A stretch of DNA of 64,000 bases from Paramecium octaurelia (GCA_905182995.1 CAJJDP010000039.1:133722-197721), one strand, 5' to 3'; numbered from the stretch's first letter, positions 15,950 to 28,875 are shown. Translations and numbers: made by a program. The notes: generated from the letters alone by a model not told the origin.

Positions 15950-16426
15950 TCATTAATTTAGAGATGCTCTGCAGGAAGGACAAATTTTTTCAACTTGAAG
16001 CCATAAATTGAGACATGCCTTATGGAAGGGGTGATTACAAGGTGTTACTACCTTCAAGTAACATGGGATTGGCATTAAACAAATTGGGCATTAAGCCAGT
16101 TCTTACGTTTAGACGCAAAGAGATTCTATCTAAACCACTTATTATTAATAAGCAACTTCAGATTATTGTCTAACTTACGCTTATTTTTTTTGTTTCCATC
16201 TCAAATAGAGACATCTACTAATATATGCAAGAATTCCAATTATCAATAATCCTATGCACAAAGCTATAATTATGATTATTGCTTTGTGGGTGGGAGAATC
16301 ATCGTCTTTATCGTCATGATCATCATCATACTCGTTTTCTCTCTCCTCTCTTAGAATTCTCGAAAATGTTTGTATGATTGGGGAGGCTATTTGAGATTGG
16401 TATTCCAATAATAAATTTGGTTTCAT
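15950..16426 (-). CDS. Single-pass membrane RING-H2 protein, probable E3 ubiquitin ligase
   Basis: 158 residues, no intron. An acidic lumenal segment (NEYDDDHDDKDDDS) precedes one membrane helix (AIIIIIALCIGLLIIGILA) near residues 50-70, then a basic stop-transfer. The C-terminal RING-H2 finger reads CPICLMPI...TPCNHPFHKACLNLW...CPSC, with all eight metal ligands (C3H2C3). This short TM plus RING-H2 layout is that of endosomal/ER E3 ligases. The start is the first ATG after an in-frame TGA; the finger ends six residues before the stop. Substrates unknown. Confidence 0.9.
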
Positions 16427-16633
16427 AATGTAAAGAGGGATTTACTAAAAGAATTATTAATGATATTTATTTTTTATTAGATCTAAATTTAGTTTCTAAA
16501 ATAATATATTAAATTGCCACAATGTTATAGTCAATTTGATAATAATATTAATTAAAAAAAGTATGGTAATTAGGAAAAATGGATAAAGTAATTAAAAGAT
16601 GAAATTATTTATTGTTTTTTATTTTTATTCAAT

Positions 16634-17306
16634 TCAACAACATCCAGTCTTCTTTTTTTCTTCGGCTGCGGGATTAGTTGGTGTTAATTTTGTTGGTCCA
16701 TTTTAGGGATTACTTGGATTAGGTGATTTTTCATTTTATAGATTAGCCTTGACTGCCCTGGCCATTTCAAAGAAGGCTTCTGACACATTTGTGCCATCCT
16801 TTGCTGAAGTTTCAAAAAATTGAACTCCAAATTACTTTGCTAATGCTTCCCCTTCCTCTTTTGAGACAACTCTATTTGGCACATCACTTTTATTACCTAT
16901 TATAATGAATAAATATAAAATAGAAACCTATAAGCAATTTACAAACATTTTCACTTGCATGTTGCTTAATTTGATTCATCCAATTCGAAATATTACTAAA
17001 AGAGTCCTTATCATCTATGGAATATACAAGAATAATTCCCATAGCCCCTTTATAATATGTCTAAGTAATTGTCTTAAATCTCTCTTATCCTGCAGTATCC
17101 CAAATTTACATCTTGATTTTCTTACCCTCAACGTCAATTGATTTTATTTTAAAATCTATTCCGATTGTTGATAAGTATGTTGGCTGGAAATTATTTTCGC
17201 AAAATCTTAATAGCACATTCGTTTTTCCTACACCAGAATCCCCTATTAATAGAATTTTAATAAGCCAATCGAAATTGTCCTTCTTATTTGCGATAGAAGT
17301 GGCCAT
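16634..17306 (-). CDS. Rab-family small GTPase (Rab1/Rab8-like)
   Basis: 213 residues with one 31-nt intron (16897-16927). All G motifs are present: GDSGVGKT (P loop), [10 protein letters not shown] (effector loop), WDTAGQERF (switch II), NKSD and ETSAKDG. The C terminus KKTGCC carries the double-cysteine geranylgeranylation site. The switch sequences match the Rab1/8/10 group that works in ER-Golgi or exocytic traffic; the exact subfamily needs a tree. The intron falls inside the NKSD region (LLIG/NKSD). Confidence 0.97.
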
Positions 17307-17707
17307 AATATTTCTAAAAGATAATTATTATAATCAGAATATAATAGTAAATTTTTATTTAAATACTCCCAGTTTCAACCTTGAAAATATAAAACAGGAG
17401 ATAAAATCCTCAAATTAAGCATTTTTTAAATGAATAAACCCAAGTTTCGCAGCATAAATTATATAAAATTCTACTTTATTAAAATGCCTTATTATAGCAT
17501 CTTTAAATGTAGAAATTGAAATCTTCAATCCCACTACGCTTATCTACCAGAAATATAGACTCTATTCATAATAAATTTATCAAATATTTGTAATACAAAT
17601 TTGTGTAGAATAAATTCATAAAGCACCATTATATATGTGTTGAAAATAAATAACTGAATAAAAGTTAATTACAATATTCATAAAGCATCATTATTGCTCT
17701 GATAATT
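17307..17707. other. Intergenic, AT-rich, with a short imperfect direct repeat
   Basis: About 400 bp between the Rab and receptor genes. TTCATAAAGCAYCATTAT occurs twice about 60 bp apart (near 17616 and 17677). No coding frame is credible. The repeat could be chance in AT-rich DNA. Confidence 0.5.
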
Positions 17708-18819
17708 TCATAATTATATATTTGAATAATCCGATAAGTAAAGTTGTACTGATTCTATCTATTATCTCCCTTTTTAACAACCCTTCCTCAAAGAATCTAT
17801 TCCAAGTACTCTTCTTTTGAATTAATCAAAAACATACCTGTAGATTAAATAGAATAGGATTGCTCCCACTGTCAAATGCAACTCAAATCCCAGATTTAAA
17901 AATAAATAAAATATGTAAAAATACATATTCATTTTTTCAGTAGGACAGTAGTTCTTATTGTTAGCATTGGTGTCAAAAAATCTAATATATTGTAGACATT
18001 TTCCGTACCTTATAATAAAATTGACTACCCAGGCCAATGAGTAAAGGAGCGGGAATAAGATTACTGATTGAATTCTTAAGGCAGGATACTTCAATCCCTT
18101 TCTGTTCTTGAGTTGATTCCAATAACAGAAATTCTAGTTTAAATATATAGATTTTCTTTACAAACACAGAAAGTATAATTGAAAGCACAAATATGGATGA
18201 GACAGGGATAATCCAAAATCCTACTAAATGTTTATTAATAACTTAATTTAAAGTAGAAATATACATCCACAAAAGATGAAGTTGAACTCACCATTCTATA
18301 GATACCATCCTGAAGGACCAAATCCACCATCGTAATATACATAAAATAAAAGTCCATATGGAATCAAATATAATAAAGAGATGAAGAAGTACAGATAATT
18401 CATTATGTAGTTGAATAACAATTCTGACTATTGGTAAATTCATAGTTTACCTTAATCAAGCAAAAGTAGATGAAGCATTAGAATAACATAAAATTTAATG
18501 ATGCCAACCAATTAGAGTGCATAATATAGGCAATAATTTTGCAAACATTTGGTTAACATGAACTATTAATCGTAAATGACAAGGCCAATATGAGATCAAT
18601 CAGCTCGGATAATACCTGCATAAAGATTAACTGAAAAGGCCAAAATTAGGTTTTTTTACTCTTCTTGATTATTATTAGCACAAATAAACTTGACAGAATG
18701 GAAATTAACAAAATTATTATCCTCAAAATAAAGTTGACTAGTTTGTCTCCGCTATTTAGATTTTATTCACAATGCTCCTAGTAGACCTCATCCAAATTTT
18801 AATTTTGACATTAGAACAT
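17708..18819 (-). CDS. Seven-transmembrane receptor-like protein
   Basis: 345 residues after introns 18134-18161, 18242-18264 and 18428-18450. Seven hydrophobic helices are visible, including ILRIIILLISILSSLFVLII (TM1), LIFMQVLSELIDLILALSF (TM2), FWIIPVSSIFVLSIILSVF (TM5), ILFPLLYSLAWVVNFIIR (TM6) and a long TM7. The TM6 motif with Pro and Trp resembles the cAMP-receptor/secretin-like superfamily of Dictyostelium and ciliates. A 27-nt stop-free segment (GTACGG...TAG) right after TM6 could be one more intron; it would not change the frame. Ligand and G-protein coupling unknown. Confidence 0.85.
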
Positions 18820-19333
18820 CTTTATAATATAAAAATAATATAAAAATCAAGCTTATGAATTATTTAATAATCTCATATATTTAAACAAGTTACTTTAAAT
18901 ATTCCATTGAAAAAAAATTCTGTAATTATTTAAAAAAAATATTTTGAACATATAAAATATATATAAATACCTTAAAAATTATTGGAGGGAGCGAATACGA
19001 AATCGCCTTTTATGCTTTATCTGCTATTGATTTTAGTATGAATAATTTTGCCAATTGAATATTGAATTATCCGTTATCAATTGTTTTCCATTTTCAAAAT
19101 AAATAAATCCAAAGATACATCTCTTTCAATATCTAGATTTACCCTTAGAAATTACAGAATAACTTGTGGTTTTCCTTATTAACACATTGTCTATGTCTTT
19201 GAAAATAGTTTGATAACTATTTATGGAAGTTGTTAGATTTTTCATTTCTCATAGTCCTTATGATAGCTTTAAAAATAACCAGAATAACATAAAATGAAAT
19301 AAACAAAATTGTCTGACTAAGCCCTACAAAACT

Positions 19334-19522
19334 ATGGGTAGAACAACACTTCTCATTAGAAGTGCTACTTTTTAAGTTGTGATATAATTAGAGGATTAAG
19401 CATAAAAATGAGAAAAAATAATTGAATATGTTCTAATTTTGAATATTCAGTGTAAAAAGGATGCATAGGCAAACTTGTAACTATTTGAACTTGATAGCAT
19501 TTACCATTTTAATAGAAGTTGA
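19334..19522 (+). pseudogene. Coding-like frame with one in-frame TGA, possible relic
   Basis: From ATG 19334 a single frame runs to TGA at 19520-19522 with one internal TGA (19409-19411). Both sides look protein-like: LEDQAQK before the stop and EKIIEYVLILNIQCKKDAQA after it. No GT...AG intron of 3n length covers the TGA. It could be an eroded gene fragment or chance. No homologue recognised. Confidence 0.25.
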
Positions 19523-19609
19523 TGAACAAGAAATATAATTTATTTTTTTTTGTTTAAATGGAAAAATGAGTTTATAATCAAGAGAGAGAGAGGTGTATTT
19601 GGTTAGAAT

Positions 19610-19792
19610 TCAGTCTTCTTAATCTGAATTACAAATTAGTATCGTTTTTTCTAAGTCATCATCTATCTTAATTTTTTTTCTGTTTATTTTTTTTTCTGAA
19701 ATAACTAAGTGATCTTTTAAGTATTCTAGGTTTCTTAAAACAACAAATAAGTCAAGAGACTTGCTTTCTTTTTTTTCAATTAATTTGTTCAT
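19610..19792 (-). CDS. Small hypothetical protein, 60 residues
   Basis: An open frame from ATG to TGA without intron. The product is Lys/Asp/Leu-rich and probably helical (begins MNKLIEKKESKSLDLF). No signal peptide or known domain. Open length is short enough to be chance in AT-rich DNA, but the balanced amino-acid composition favours coding. Confidence 0.4.
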
Positions 19793-20145
19793 ATATTTAT
19801 ATTAATATATTTCAATGAAATCACATTAATTAAATTACATTAATAATCGGTTAAACAGTTTTTTTTCTCTACGAATGACAGGGTATTATGTTAGTATTGA
19901 TGAATTATATTAAAATTTATAAAAAAATAATACCAAATCAAAGTTGCCATTTCTACCTAAAATTGATTGGCATTAAGATAACAGATGTTCAAATCATCCA
20001 GTAGGTGTACATGCCCATTAAATAGTTACTTTATAAATATCTAAGATGATGCAATGGATGATTGAGATTAGATTAAGAAATATTTAGTATAATAGATACT
20101 CAAAAGAGAAATATAATTTGAAATAATAATATATAAAACTAAAGT

Positions 20146-23100
20146 ATGATAAGATTGGCTTTGCTATTTTTGTTGATTAATTTAACTGCGAGCATATCTA
20201 TTAATGAATAATGTAATTGTGAATAACTAAAGTCTAAGGCGGATTGTGTTTTAAGTAGTTGTATATGGAAAGATGAAAAGTGTTTAAAAAATGAGGGTGA
20301 ATAAAGTGATCTATCTGTAAGTGTACATTGTGATTCTTTGGGTAAGACTAGTTGCCAATCTCAGAAAGGTTGTGCATTTAATAATGAGGTTTGTGAGTAA
20401 TTTAGTGGATGTTCTGCATACACTTAAAGTTCAAATGATCTTTGCTAATAAATATCTCAATACTGCACTTCTGACGGAACTTAATGCATAGAGCCTTTGG
20501 ATTGTAGTGATTATATTGATTAAATACTTTGCAATTCTAATATTAACGCACAAGGTAGGAAATGTAAATGGGAATAAAAGAAATGTCGAGATTTTAATTG
20601 CACAGAAGCTAGTTCAACTCTAAATAGTGATAATTAATGTAACCTTTTTTATCCTGGATGTGTAACCAATGGAAAAGGGTGTGTAGATAAAAGATAGGAA
20701 TGTTCAACCTATGGGGAGTCATGCATAGGAATGATAGGAAGTGATGGTTATTGTGAGAAAACAGGTAGTGGATGCAGTCCAGTGCTTTGTTCAGCAGCAT
20801 CAGTAGAGTTAACGACAAATGAATAATGTGCGAAATTTCAATTTGGGTGTGTTACTACAGGAAGAGGATGTTCAAATGATCCTTTGAATAGTTGCAGTAC
20901 TTATACAGGTGAAGCTTTTGTTTGTTAGTAGATGATTGGATCAGAGGGTAGATGTGATGGGGGTGTATCTAATTAATGTTAGGAAAGAAAATGTGAGAAT
21001 GCTAGTACAATTTATAATACAGATGAATTGTGTTAGTATTATTTAAGTAGTTGTATTACTAACGGGAGAGGATGTGTAACTCAGTTGAAACTATGTAATA
21101 CTTATACAGGAACTGCTGATGAATGTAATCATTACATTGGTAGTGATGGAAAGTGCACTATAGGATTAAGTGGATGTAAAGTTAGAGTTTGTAATGAAGC
21201 ACCAGATACTTTTAAATCAGATACTGACTGCAATGATTACTAATATGGATGTGTGACAACTGGTTTAGGTTGTATTAATAACAGAATGCCTTGTAGTACT
21301 TACAGTGGAACAGCAAGCAGTTGTTAGAAATTTATAGGAGTAGAGGGAAATTGTTATGGTGTTGGAGATAAATTAGATGCTTGTAAAGCTCAGAGTTGTT
21401 CTGATGCTCCTGCCACATACATTAGTCACGATTAATGTTCTGGGTTTTAAAGTATTTGTTTAACAAATGGGAAGGGTTGTGTTGAGAAGACAGAGTGCAC
21501 ATCAACAATAGCATAGAAAAGTTGTTTAGGCACAACTTCATGTTAATGGAATTAGATATGTGTAACATAAACGGATTGCAAATATTATAATACTATTAGT
21601 TTATGCAGTAATAATTAAGTGAATGGGATATAATGTTAATGGGCAAATGGAATATGTAGATATAGACTTTGTAGTGATGCTCCTAAATCATATAATACAG
21701 ATGAGAATTGCAAAGCCTTCTTAGAGAATTGTGTAACAAATTCATTTGGATGTATATCAGTATTTGCCTAATGTAATTAATATACTGGGAATTAAGATAC
21801 TTGCATCAATTTTAGAGGGAATGGAATCAAATGTACAAGTACAAGTCTCATTGATGCTGCATGCATAGATGTGACATGTGTGAGTAATACAACAGCAACG
21901 AATCAAATTCAATGTGATGATCATATGACTGGATGCTAATTCTAAGGAAATAGTGGGTGTGTTGATAGATCAGCTGAGTGTAGCAAATATTATGGAAACT
22001 AATAAAGTTGTCATACTTACAAGGGTGTTTATGGGACAATAAAATGTTATTAGGACTTTGGAGTGATATCTAATTGTAGAAATCTGTAATGTAGCGACTA
22101 CACTACAGAAACTGCGGATATCCAATGTAATCAATTTTTGAGTACATGTGTAAATAAGGGAGTAGGGTGCATTAGCATAAGTGAACCATGCACATCATAT
22201 TCAGGGTATAATATTTCAGAGTGTTAAAGATTTAAGGGAAATAATGTAAAATGTTGGTGGATTGGCGGTTCAAGTTGTGTTAATAAATAGTGTTCATAAG
22301 ATAGCACTTCTACTACTGATGAGGCTTGCAACATATTTCTGGCTGGTTGTGTAACCAAAGGTAATGGATGCATTGAGAGAACTTAATTATGCACAGCATA
22401 TGAGGGAAATGAAAGTCAATGTTAATAATTTAAGGGGAATGAGTAACCCTGTGTTCGTAAAAATTATTGTATGAATAGAAGATGTTCTGATGTAATTAAT
22501 CCAATAAATAATGACATTTGCATCAACTATTTATCAACATGTAGATTTAATGGTAATGCATGCATAGATGCAGAATTGTAATGTTAATCTTATTCTAATT
22601 TAAATTATGCAAGATGCCAATAGATTACTACCTTATCAGGGGGATTATGTTATTTAGCTAGTGGAAGTGGTAATTGTTTGACAAGGACTTGTGCATAACT
22701 GGGATTAGCAAATAATCAAGCTGATTGCGACCAATTTTTACCTGGCTGTATTTTTACAGGAGTCAATTGTGTTGAGAAATAGGCAACTTGTGATTTATAT
22801 ATTAATTTTACATCCATAGCATGTAGGAATGCAATTACTATCACTTCTATGATGTGCTGGAATAAATCAATTACTAATGATAACTGTTAAGCTAGATCAT
22901 GTTCAGCCATCACAACTTAGTTGATTGATCCTAATGCGTTTTCATCAGAATTTTGTGAAAGCTTTTTAGAATCATGCATATATGATGGAACCTAATGTGT
23001 CAATAAACTTGGTGCCTGTGCTTCATATACAAATTTTAGTGTGTAAGCTTGTAAAGCAGCTACCACAATTTCATCTGAGAAATGTTGGTAAGAAAATGCA

Positions 23101-26100
23101 AATTCGACTACTTGTCAAATTAGACAATGCAATGATAGTGTGACTGCACCAAGTTTAGATAACTGTACTTTACATAAAGCTACATGTAGATACAATGGAA
23201 CATCATGTACAGACGCATAGGGTGCTTGCAATTTATATACATTATTTACTTAAAATGCATGCAGAGAAACTACGTTATCCGATGGGATCACTAGATGCTG
23301 GAGAACCTCAAGTGATGTTGGAACTTGTGAAAGCAGATTATGCTCCAATGTATTATTATCTTATTCAACTTCTGAATGCATAGAACATATGTAAACTTGT
23401 AGATTCAATGGAAACTAATGCGTTGATTAAATGAATGATTGCACTCTATACACCGGATTCTCATCTGATGCTTGTAAATCAGTAACCACAACATCAGGTG
23501 TACTTTGTTGGTTTTCACTTAGTGTACCAGATTAATGTGCAGCAAGAACATGTAATGATGCAGTAGAAAATGCTAGTGCTTAGACTTGTGTATCTCATCT
23601 TTCCAGTTGTAGATTCAATGGATTAATCTGTGTAGATAGTTAACCTTTTTGCACTTCATACGCTGATTTCACTCAAAATGCTTGTTAAAATACTACAACT
23701 TCATCTGGAGTAAAATGTTGGAAATCTACACCTTCTGTTGGAACTTGTGAAACTAGAAGTTGTGACAATAGTATTCTTAATCCTAACTACACTACTTGTT
23801 CTAGCCATTTATCTATCTGCACATATGATGGCTCTGGTTGTTACACTATTAAAGATACCTGTTCCAAATACACCAAAGTATCTGCCTCCTAATGTTAAAA
23901 TCTAAGAACAATCTCTGGAGGTAGATGTTGGTTATCTAATAGCTATGGAACTTGCGTTATGAGATAATGTGTTCACAATACTACTGCAATGACAGATTAA
24001 GAATGCGATGCATTTCTAACTGGATGCAAAACTACAGGAAGAGGATGTGTCACTTCTACAACCTCTTGTTCATTATATATTGGAACCACCTCAAGTTGTC
24101 TTTCCTTTGTTGGAAATTCCATAAAATGCAAAGGTGCGAATTCAACTGGATCTTGTGAACCCAAAAACTGTTATGATGATATGGATAGTATTACTGATAT
24201 TTAGTGTGATTAATTTATGCCTGGATGTGTGACCAGAGGTAAAGGATGCATTGCAAAAATAGAACCCTGTACAAGTTATATTGGTAATTAATCTACATGC
24301 TCTTAATTCAAGGGTAATTCTAAAAAGTGTTGGAATAATACAGATGCCACATCTACTCAATTATGCCGAGACAGATTGTGTTCAGATGATACTACATCCA
24401 ATACTGATGATTTATGTTAAGAATTTCTAATCGGCTGTGTGACCAAAGGTAGTGGGTGTATTGATGCAACAGCCAAATGTTCATAGTATACAGGAACACA
24501 AACTGAATGCAGTTAATTTAAGGGAGAAAATGGAACTAGATATTGTTGGAACTCTGACACAGCTACACATTTGGTTGTTTGTGTCAATAGAATATGCACT
24601 CACAATTCAAGTTCAACTACTGATCAAGAATGTGATGCTTTTCTTTAAGGATGTGTAACTAAAGGATAAGGCTGTGTATCACCATAACCATGTTCCTCCT
24701 TTTCAGGTACTATCACATCATGTGCAATGTTTACTGCCACTGATAAACCATGTAAAGGCACAAGTTCAACAACTACCTCATCCTGCGTTTCTATTTAATG
24801 TAACGAAGCTCCTAACAATTATGATACTGATGAATTATGTAACAAGTTCAAAGAAGGATGTGTTACCAATGGGTTTGGTTGTGCTGCAAATGTTTAATGC
24901 GAAGAGGTCTAAACAGAGAATGTTTGTACAAGTAAACCTTCTTGTGCTTATGTTGGTAATTGCAGAGATTTATAAACTGAATGCAGTAATCTTAAATCTT
25001 AATCTATTTGTGTTAATACTCCTGTTAGTACTGCTGTTGGATTTTGTGCATGGGAGGTTGATAAAGTAACTAAGGTTGGATTTTGTAGAGATTGGAAGTG
25101 TGAAGATGCAAGTGAAAGTTTGACTACTCATAAAGGTTGCAACGATCTATATAAATAGTGTACAACCAAAAGAAATGGGTGTATCCCTATTAGTTCATGC
25201 TCATCCTATACGACAGCTGCGATTTGCTTTGTGGCTAAAACAACAGATTAAGGAGGAGTTTGTAAATGGAATAAAACCTATTGCAGAGAGTTGGATTGTT
25301 CTGATGCTAGTTAATATTTAACAACAGACAAAAAATGCTAAGAATTTCTTAGCAAATGTGTTACTAATGGTAAAGGATGTATTAATGCAGAATACAAATG
25401 TGAAGAAATCTTGATAAAAGAAAAATGCACTATTGATTACAAGGGTAGAACTTGCTTATGGTTTTAATCTCAGTGTATTTAATTCACTAGATGCACTGAT
25501 ATAAATGGAGAATCATATGCTTAATGTAAAAAATATTCCAAAAATTGTACAAGCAATGGGTAGAATTGTATTGCTATTGCTCCATGTGAAAAGTATATAA
25601 ATCCAACTAGTTGTCAAATTGGTACAAATGGTTAATGTGGATGGATAGCTGCTACTTAAGATAAGGCTGCCCATTGTACACTATTTATTAAATGCATTAA
25701 TAGCACTGGAACAACAAAAGAAATTTGCTAATAATATTCAACATCCTGTGTTTCTGATGGAACTGGTTGCATTGAATAAACTACATGTTCATCCTACACT
25801 ACAGAAATAAGTTGTGCTTCTGTTGGCACTGACGGAGTATGTTTTATGGACAATGGAAAATGTAGACTACGGTAATGTACAGATGCTACAGTAGCAACAG
25901 CTATTGAAATTACAAGTCATTCTAAGTGCAACGCATTCTAAGCTGCTACTAAGTGTACAACAAATGGAACAAATTGCGTCAAAATGGGCTTCTGCAATTC
26001 GTACAAAGAGTAGGGATGTTACTATGGAACAGATGGAGAGTGCATTTACTCATTCCCATCTGGATAAATTTAAGGTACAAAGTCTTGTAGAGTCAAGGTT

Positions 26101-26718
26101 TGCTCTGACTTCAGTGATGGGACATCAGAAATTTGTAAATTGAGAAATTCTAAATGTATATCTAATGGAACGTATTGTATAAACAAAAGTTAATGTGTCT
26201 CATACAAAACTAGAGTGGCTTGTAATTCAGGAGGACTCGATGGAGTCTGTGTTTTCACTTCCTCTAACAATGATCCAAACCATGGAAGTTGTGCTTAAAT
26301 GAAGTCATGTGAATAAGCTAATTCTGATATGGTGGCATGTAAATCAAAATATAATGCGTGCCAGTTCTTAGTTTCCTCAGAGAGTGGAATGAATGTCACA
26401 TCTTGTATTAGTCATACATGTGCAACTGTGGCAAATGGATCAATTTGTAAACCATTGTATGGATTTGATGAAAAATAAATTACTATTTGTGTACCCTCTG
26501 CTTCTGGGTGTATCATAGGTGATTAAACTTAGTTGACAGCATCAACTTGTTACGATTATAGTCTCAAAACATACACTTGGAATGGTGCGACAAATCTCTG
26601 TGAAATTTGTAATTCTGAATTAATCCAACCTAACAACACTAACAAAACAAATAGTACTGGGATAGATACTTTTGCAAAGATTCTATACGTATTTCCATTG
26701 ATTATGTTCTAATTTTGA
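20146..26718 (+). CDS. Immobilization-type variable surface antigen (PSA repeats, GPI tail)
   Basis: One uninterrupted 6573-nt frame, 2190 residues, no intron. The N terminus MIRLALLFLLINLTASIS is a signal peptide. The whole length is built of divergent Cys-rich periods of roughly 70 residues, each with about eight cysteines. The motif GCVT-x-G-x-GC (for example GCVTNGKGC, GCVTTGLGC, GCVTRGKGC) recurs in most periods. The C terminus is Ser/Thr/Asn-rich, then hydrophobic (ILYVFPLIMFQF) as in a GPI-addition signal. Length, Cys periodicity and both termini match the i-antigens that coat the cell and cilia. The repeats are diverged rather than near-identical. Expression of such genes is mutually exclusive by serotype; whether this copy is expressed cannot be told. 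Confidence 0.95.
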
Positions 26719-26762
26719 TTAATTCTAAGAAACAAATTTAAAATTTTATTATTTATATAAAC

Positions 26763-27622
26763 ATGATCGAAGAAGAATTTATTAAGCTCTTTCAGAATAA
26801 TGAAGTTGAATTACAAACGATTGATTAAAAATAGATGTATACTTATTTTCATTGTATTTAGTGACTAGGAGAGCATTTAAGAGGCAGCTTTAAGGAAAAT
26901 TAGAATGAAGGAATTGTCAATTATGCTGAAGGTAAAACCACAGCTTTTAAAAGTGAAAAATAGGATCTAAGTTGGGATGATCGTTATGAGTGGCTACTGT
27001 ACTAAAAGAATAAAGGAAATAAGTTGTTTTATCAGCAATAATATGATCGAGCAATTTAAGTGTATCAAGAAATGTCTTAAGGGTTGGATTTATAGAACAC
27101 ATAAGAAAGGAACGAAATAATGAAATAGGATTTCTAATACCCTATCATTTTTAATCTGGCACTCTGTTATAAGAAAAAAAAAGATTATGGGAAAGCATCT
27201 TAATTTTATGATATGGTAACTAGATTCATCAATGTATAAAGGTTATTAAAATGCATCCTAGTCCAAGGTACATTTTGAGGAGAGGATATTTCCATTTCGA
27301 TATTCAAGAATATGATAAAGTATAGTCTGATTTAAGTCTTGTAACCAATATAAACGAGTATCCAGAACTGCGGGAGGATTATTTTGAACTCAAATAAAAA
27401 TTGAGTGATGTTCTAAGAAAGGACAGAGAATTATATTAAAGAATGTTTTAATAAAATTCATAATCTGATGACGAATAATAAATAAAACTCTCCAGACTAG
27501 ATTAGTTGTACGAATGGTGTAAAAATCAGTTCTCTCGCATCTTTGGTTGTAGAAAAATGTTCGAAGATGACGAATCAGAAGATGATGACGAGTCAGATCC
27601 TAAGAAATTTATGGAGAAATGA
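26763..27622 (+). CDS. TPR-repeat protein with acidic C terminus
   Basis: 270 residues. Intron 2 (27216-27241, 26 nt) is secure because it rejoins a TPR helix pair. Intron 1 (26861-26881, 21 nt, starting GTG) is inferred to remove an in-frame TGA. Three TPR-like helix pairs are seen: NKLFYQQQYDRAIQVYQEM, FNLALCYKKKKDYGKASQF and YILRRGYFHFDIQEYDKVQ. The layout resembles the TPR part of FKBP/AIP-type co-chaperones, but no isomerase domain is present. The tail DDESEDDDESD is acidic. Convergent with the next gene: only 15 bp lie between the stop codons. Confidence 0.82.
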
Positions 27623-27637
27623 TAGTATTCACAAAAT

Positions 27638-28875
27638 TCAAATCTTTACACGTTTTATTGTTTGACCTCTCTTCTGACTCTCATATATATTCCCGTCTTC
27701 ATCATCCTCAATTAATCTATTTTCTAAATTTAAGTATGGATGTTGTAGGCATTCACTTGCACTTGGACGATTGCGAGGAACTTTCTAGAGCATCTTAATA
27801 AGTAGATCATATCCAAGAGGATTATTTATTTTCACATTCACCAAATGAGTTTCATCATATTATCCACTGATGTTTCTTTTGATGATATCTTAAACATTCT
27901 TCGAATTACCGAAAGGGTTTTTTCTGGTCAACCTAAATATATATAAGCCAAATTATATACATATTGTAGAGAATGATTCCAGCACTGTAGATATCTACTT
28001 TCTCATCATAAGTACACTATTGGTCAAATACTTCTGGAGCAGTGTACCCAGGAGTTCCACATCTATTGAATTATTATTCCAAATATTACCTAGGGTTATA
28101 GTATGGGATTTGTTATTTAAAACAAGAAAGACCAAAATCAGCAATTTTTAAGCTATTGCCATTTTGAGTATCTAGAAACAATATGTTTTGAAGTTTGATA
28201 TCTCGATGTACTATGTTTAGTTCGTGAAGATGTTTTAAACCTATTTAATTATTAAGACAATCTAGTACCTGAGAGTAGGTTTTTCATAAAGAGAGGAACA
28301 TCTATCTTGTTGGCTTTTTTATTTAATAACTTAAGTAGATCACCTCCTTAGCAATTCTCTAGAGTTATAGATACACATTCGTTGTCAGTCACGATTTCTT
28401 CCAATTTAATTATATTTTAATGTTCATGCTCTTTCAATAGACTGAGGATATCTGCTTCCTGCTTCAATTATCCCTTATAATTAAACTAAATATGTTACCA
28501 GTCTGCTTATTGAGGCTGAATCTTACAACGTCTTAGGAAAAGGAGCCATTTTCTCAATCATTACATTGTTTTGAGTTTAAATCAGTTCTAATATAAGTAT
28601 CTTTTTTTACAAATCCCTGGTGCTACCTAAGCCAATATTCGAGGGTTTTCAGAGCGAAAGAAAACTTGCTTTCCTCTTAATTGGTTTTGAAGTTCATAAT
28701 TATCTTCCTGATTCAAGAGAAAAGACACTTTTATTTGTGTTTCTGGATTTTCCAAATCCAGTGTATACAATTCTTCACCTAGGATTATAGAGTAATATAC
28801 CTTCATTGATTTATTTACCAAAGTGTAGTATTGTGTCCATAGACCCGGCTGGCAAGAACACCATTTACTAGTCAT
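27638..28875 (-). CDS. PH-like domain protein kinase with damaged N-lobe
   Basis: The first ~85 residues ([33 protein letters not shown]) look like a PH fold. The C-lobe is intact: [43 protein letters not shown]. Introns 27933-27960 and the 28-nt one before the HRD loop (28227-28254) are secure, and a 23-nt intron lies near 28588-28610. The model closes with a further 25-nt intron (about 28472-28496) at 377 residues, but then lacks a glycine loop and the VAIK lysine. A good N-lobe ([17 protein letters not shown]) sits in another frame, reachable only by two 1-nt indels in homopolymers. It is either a pseudokinase, a decaying gene or an assembly error. Confidence 0.75.

Larger units (their letters stand above)
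18820..20145. other. Gene-poor stretch upstream of the surface antigen
   Basis: 1.3 kb of AT-rich DNA. It holds one short minus-strand ORF (19610-19792) and one interrupted coding-like frame (19334-19522), listed separately. The last few hundred bases should include the promoter of the antigen gene. No conserved element was recognised. Confidence 0.6.

Noticed and set aside
17610-17700. Short direct repeat as a mobile element or attachment site
   Set aside because: Imperfect, 18 bp, AT-rich and without flanking structure; chance is likely.
19334-19522. TGA as selenocysteine in the interrupted frame
   Set aside because: Context is K-TGA-E with no selenoprotein-like motif and no evident hairpin downstream.
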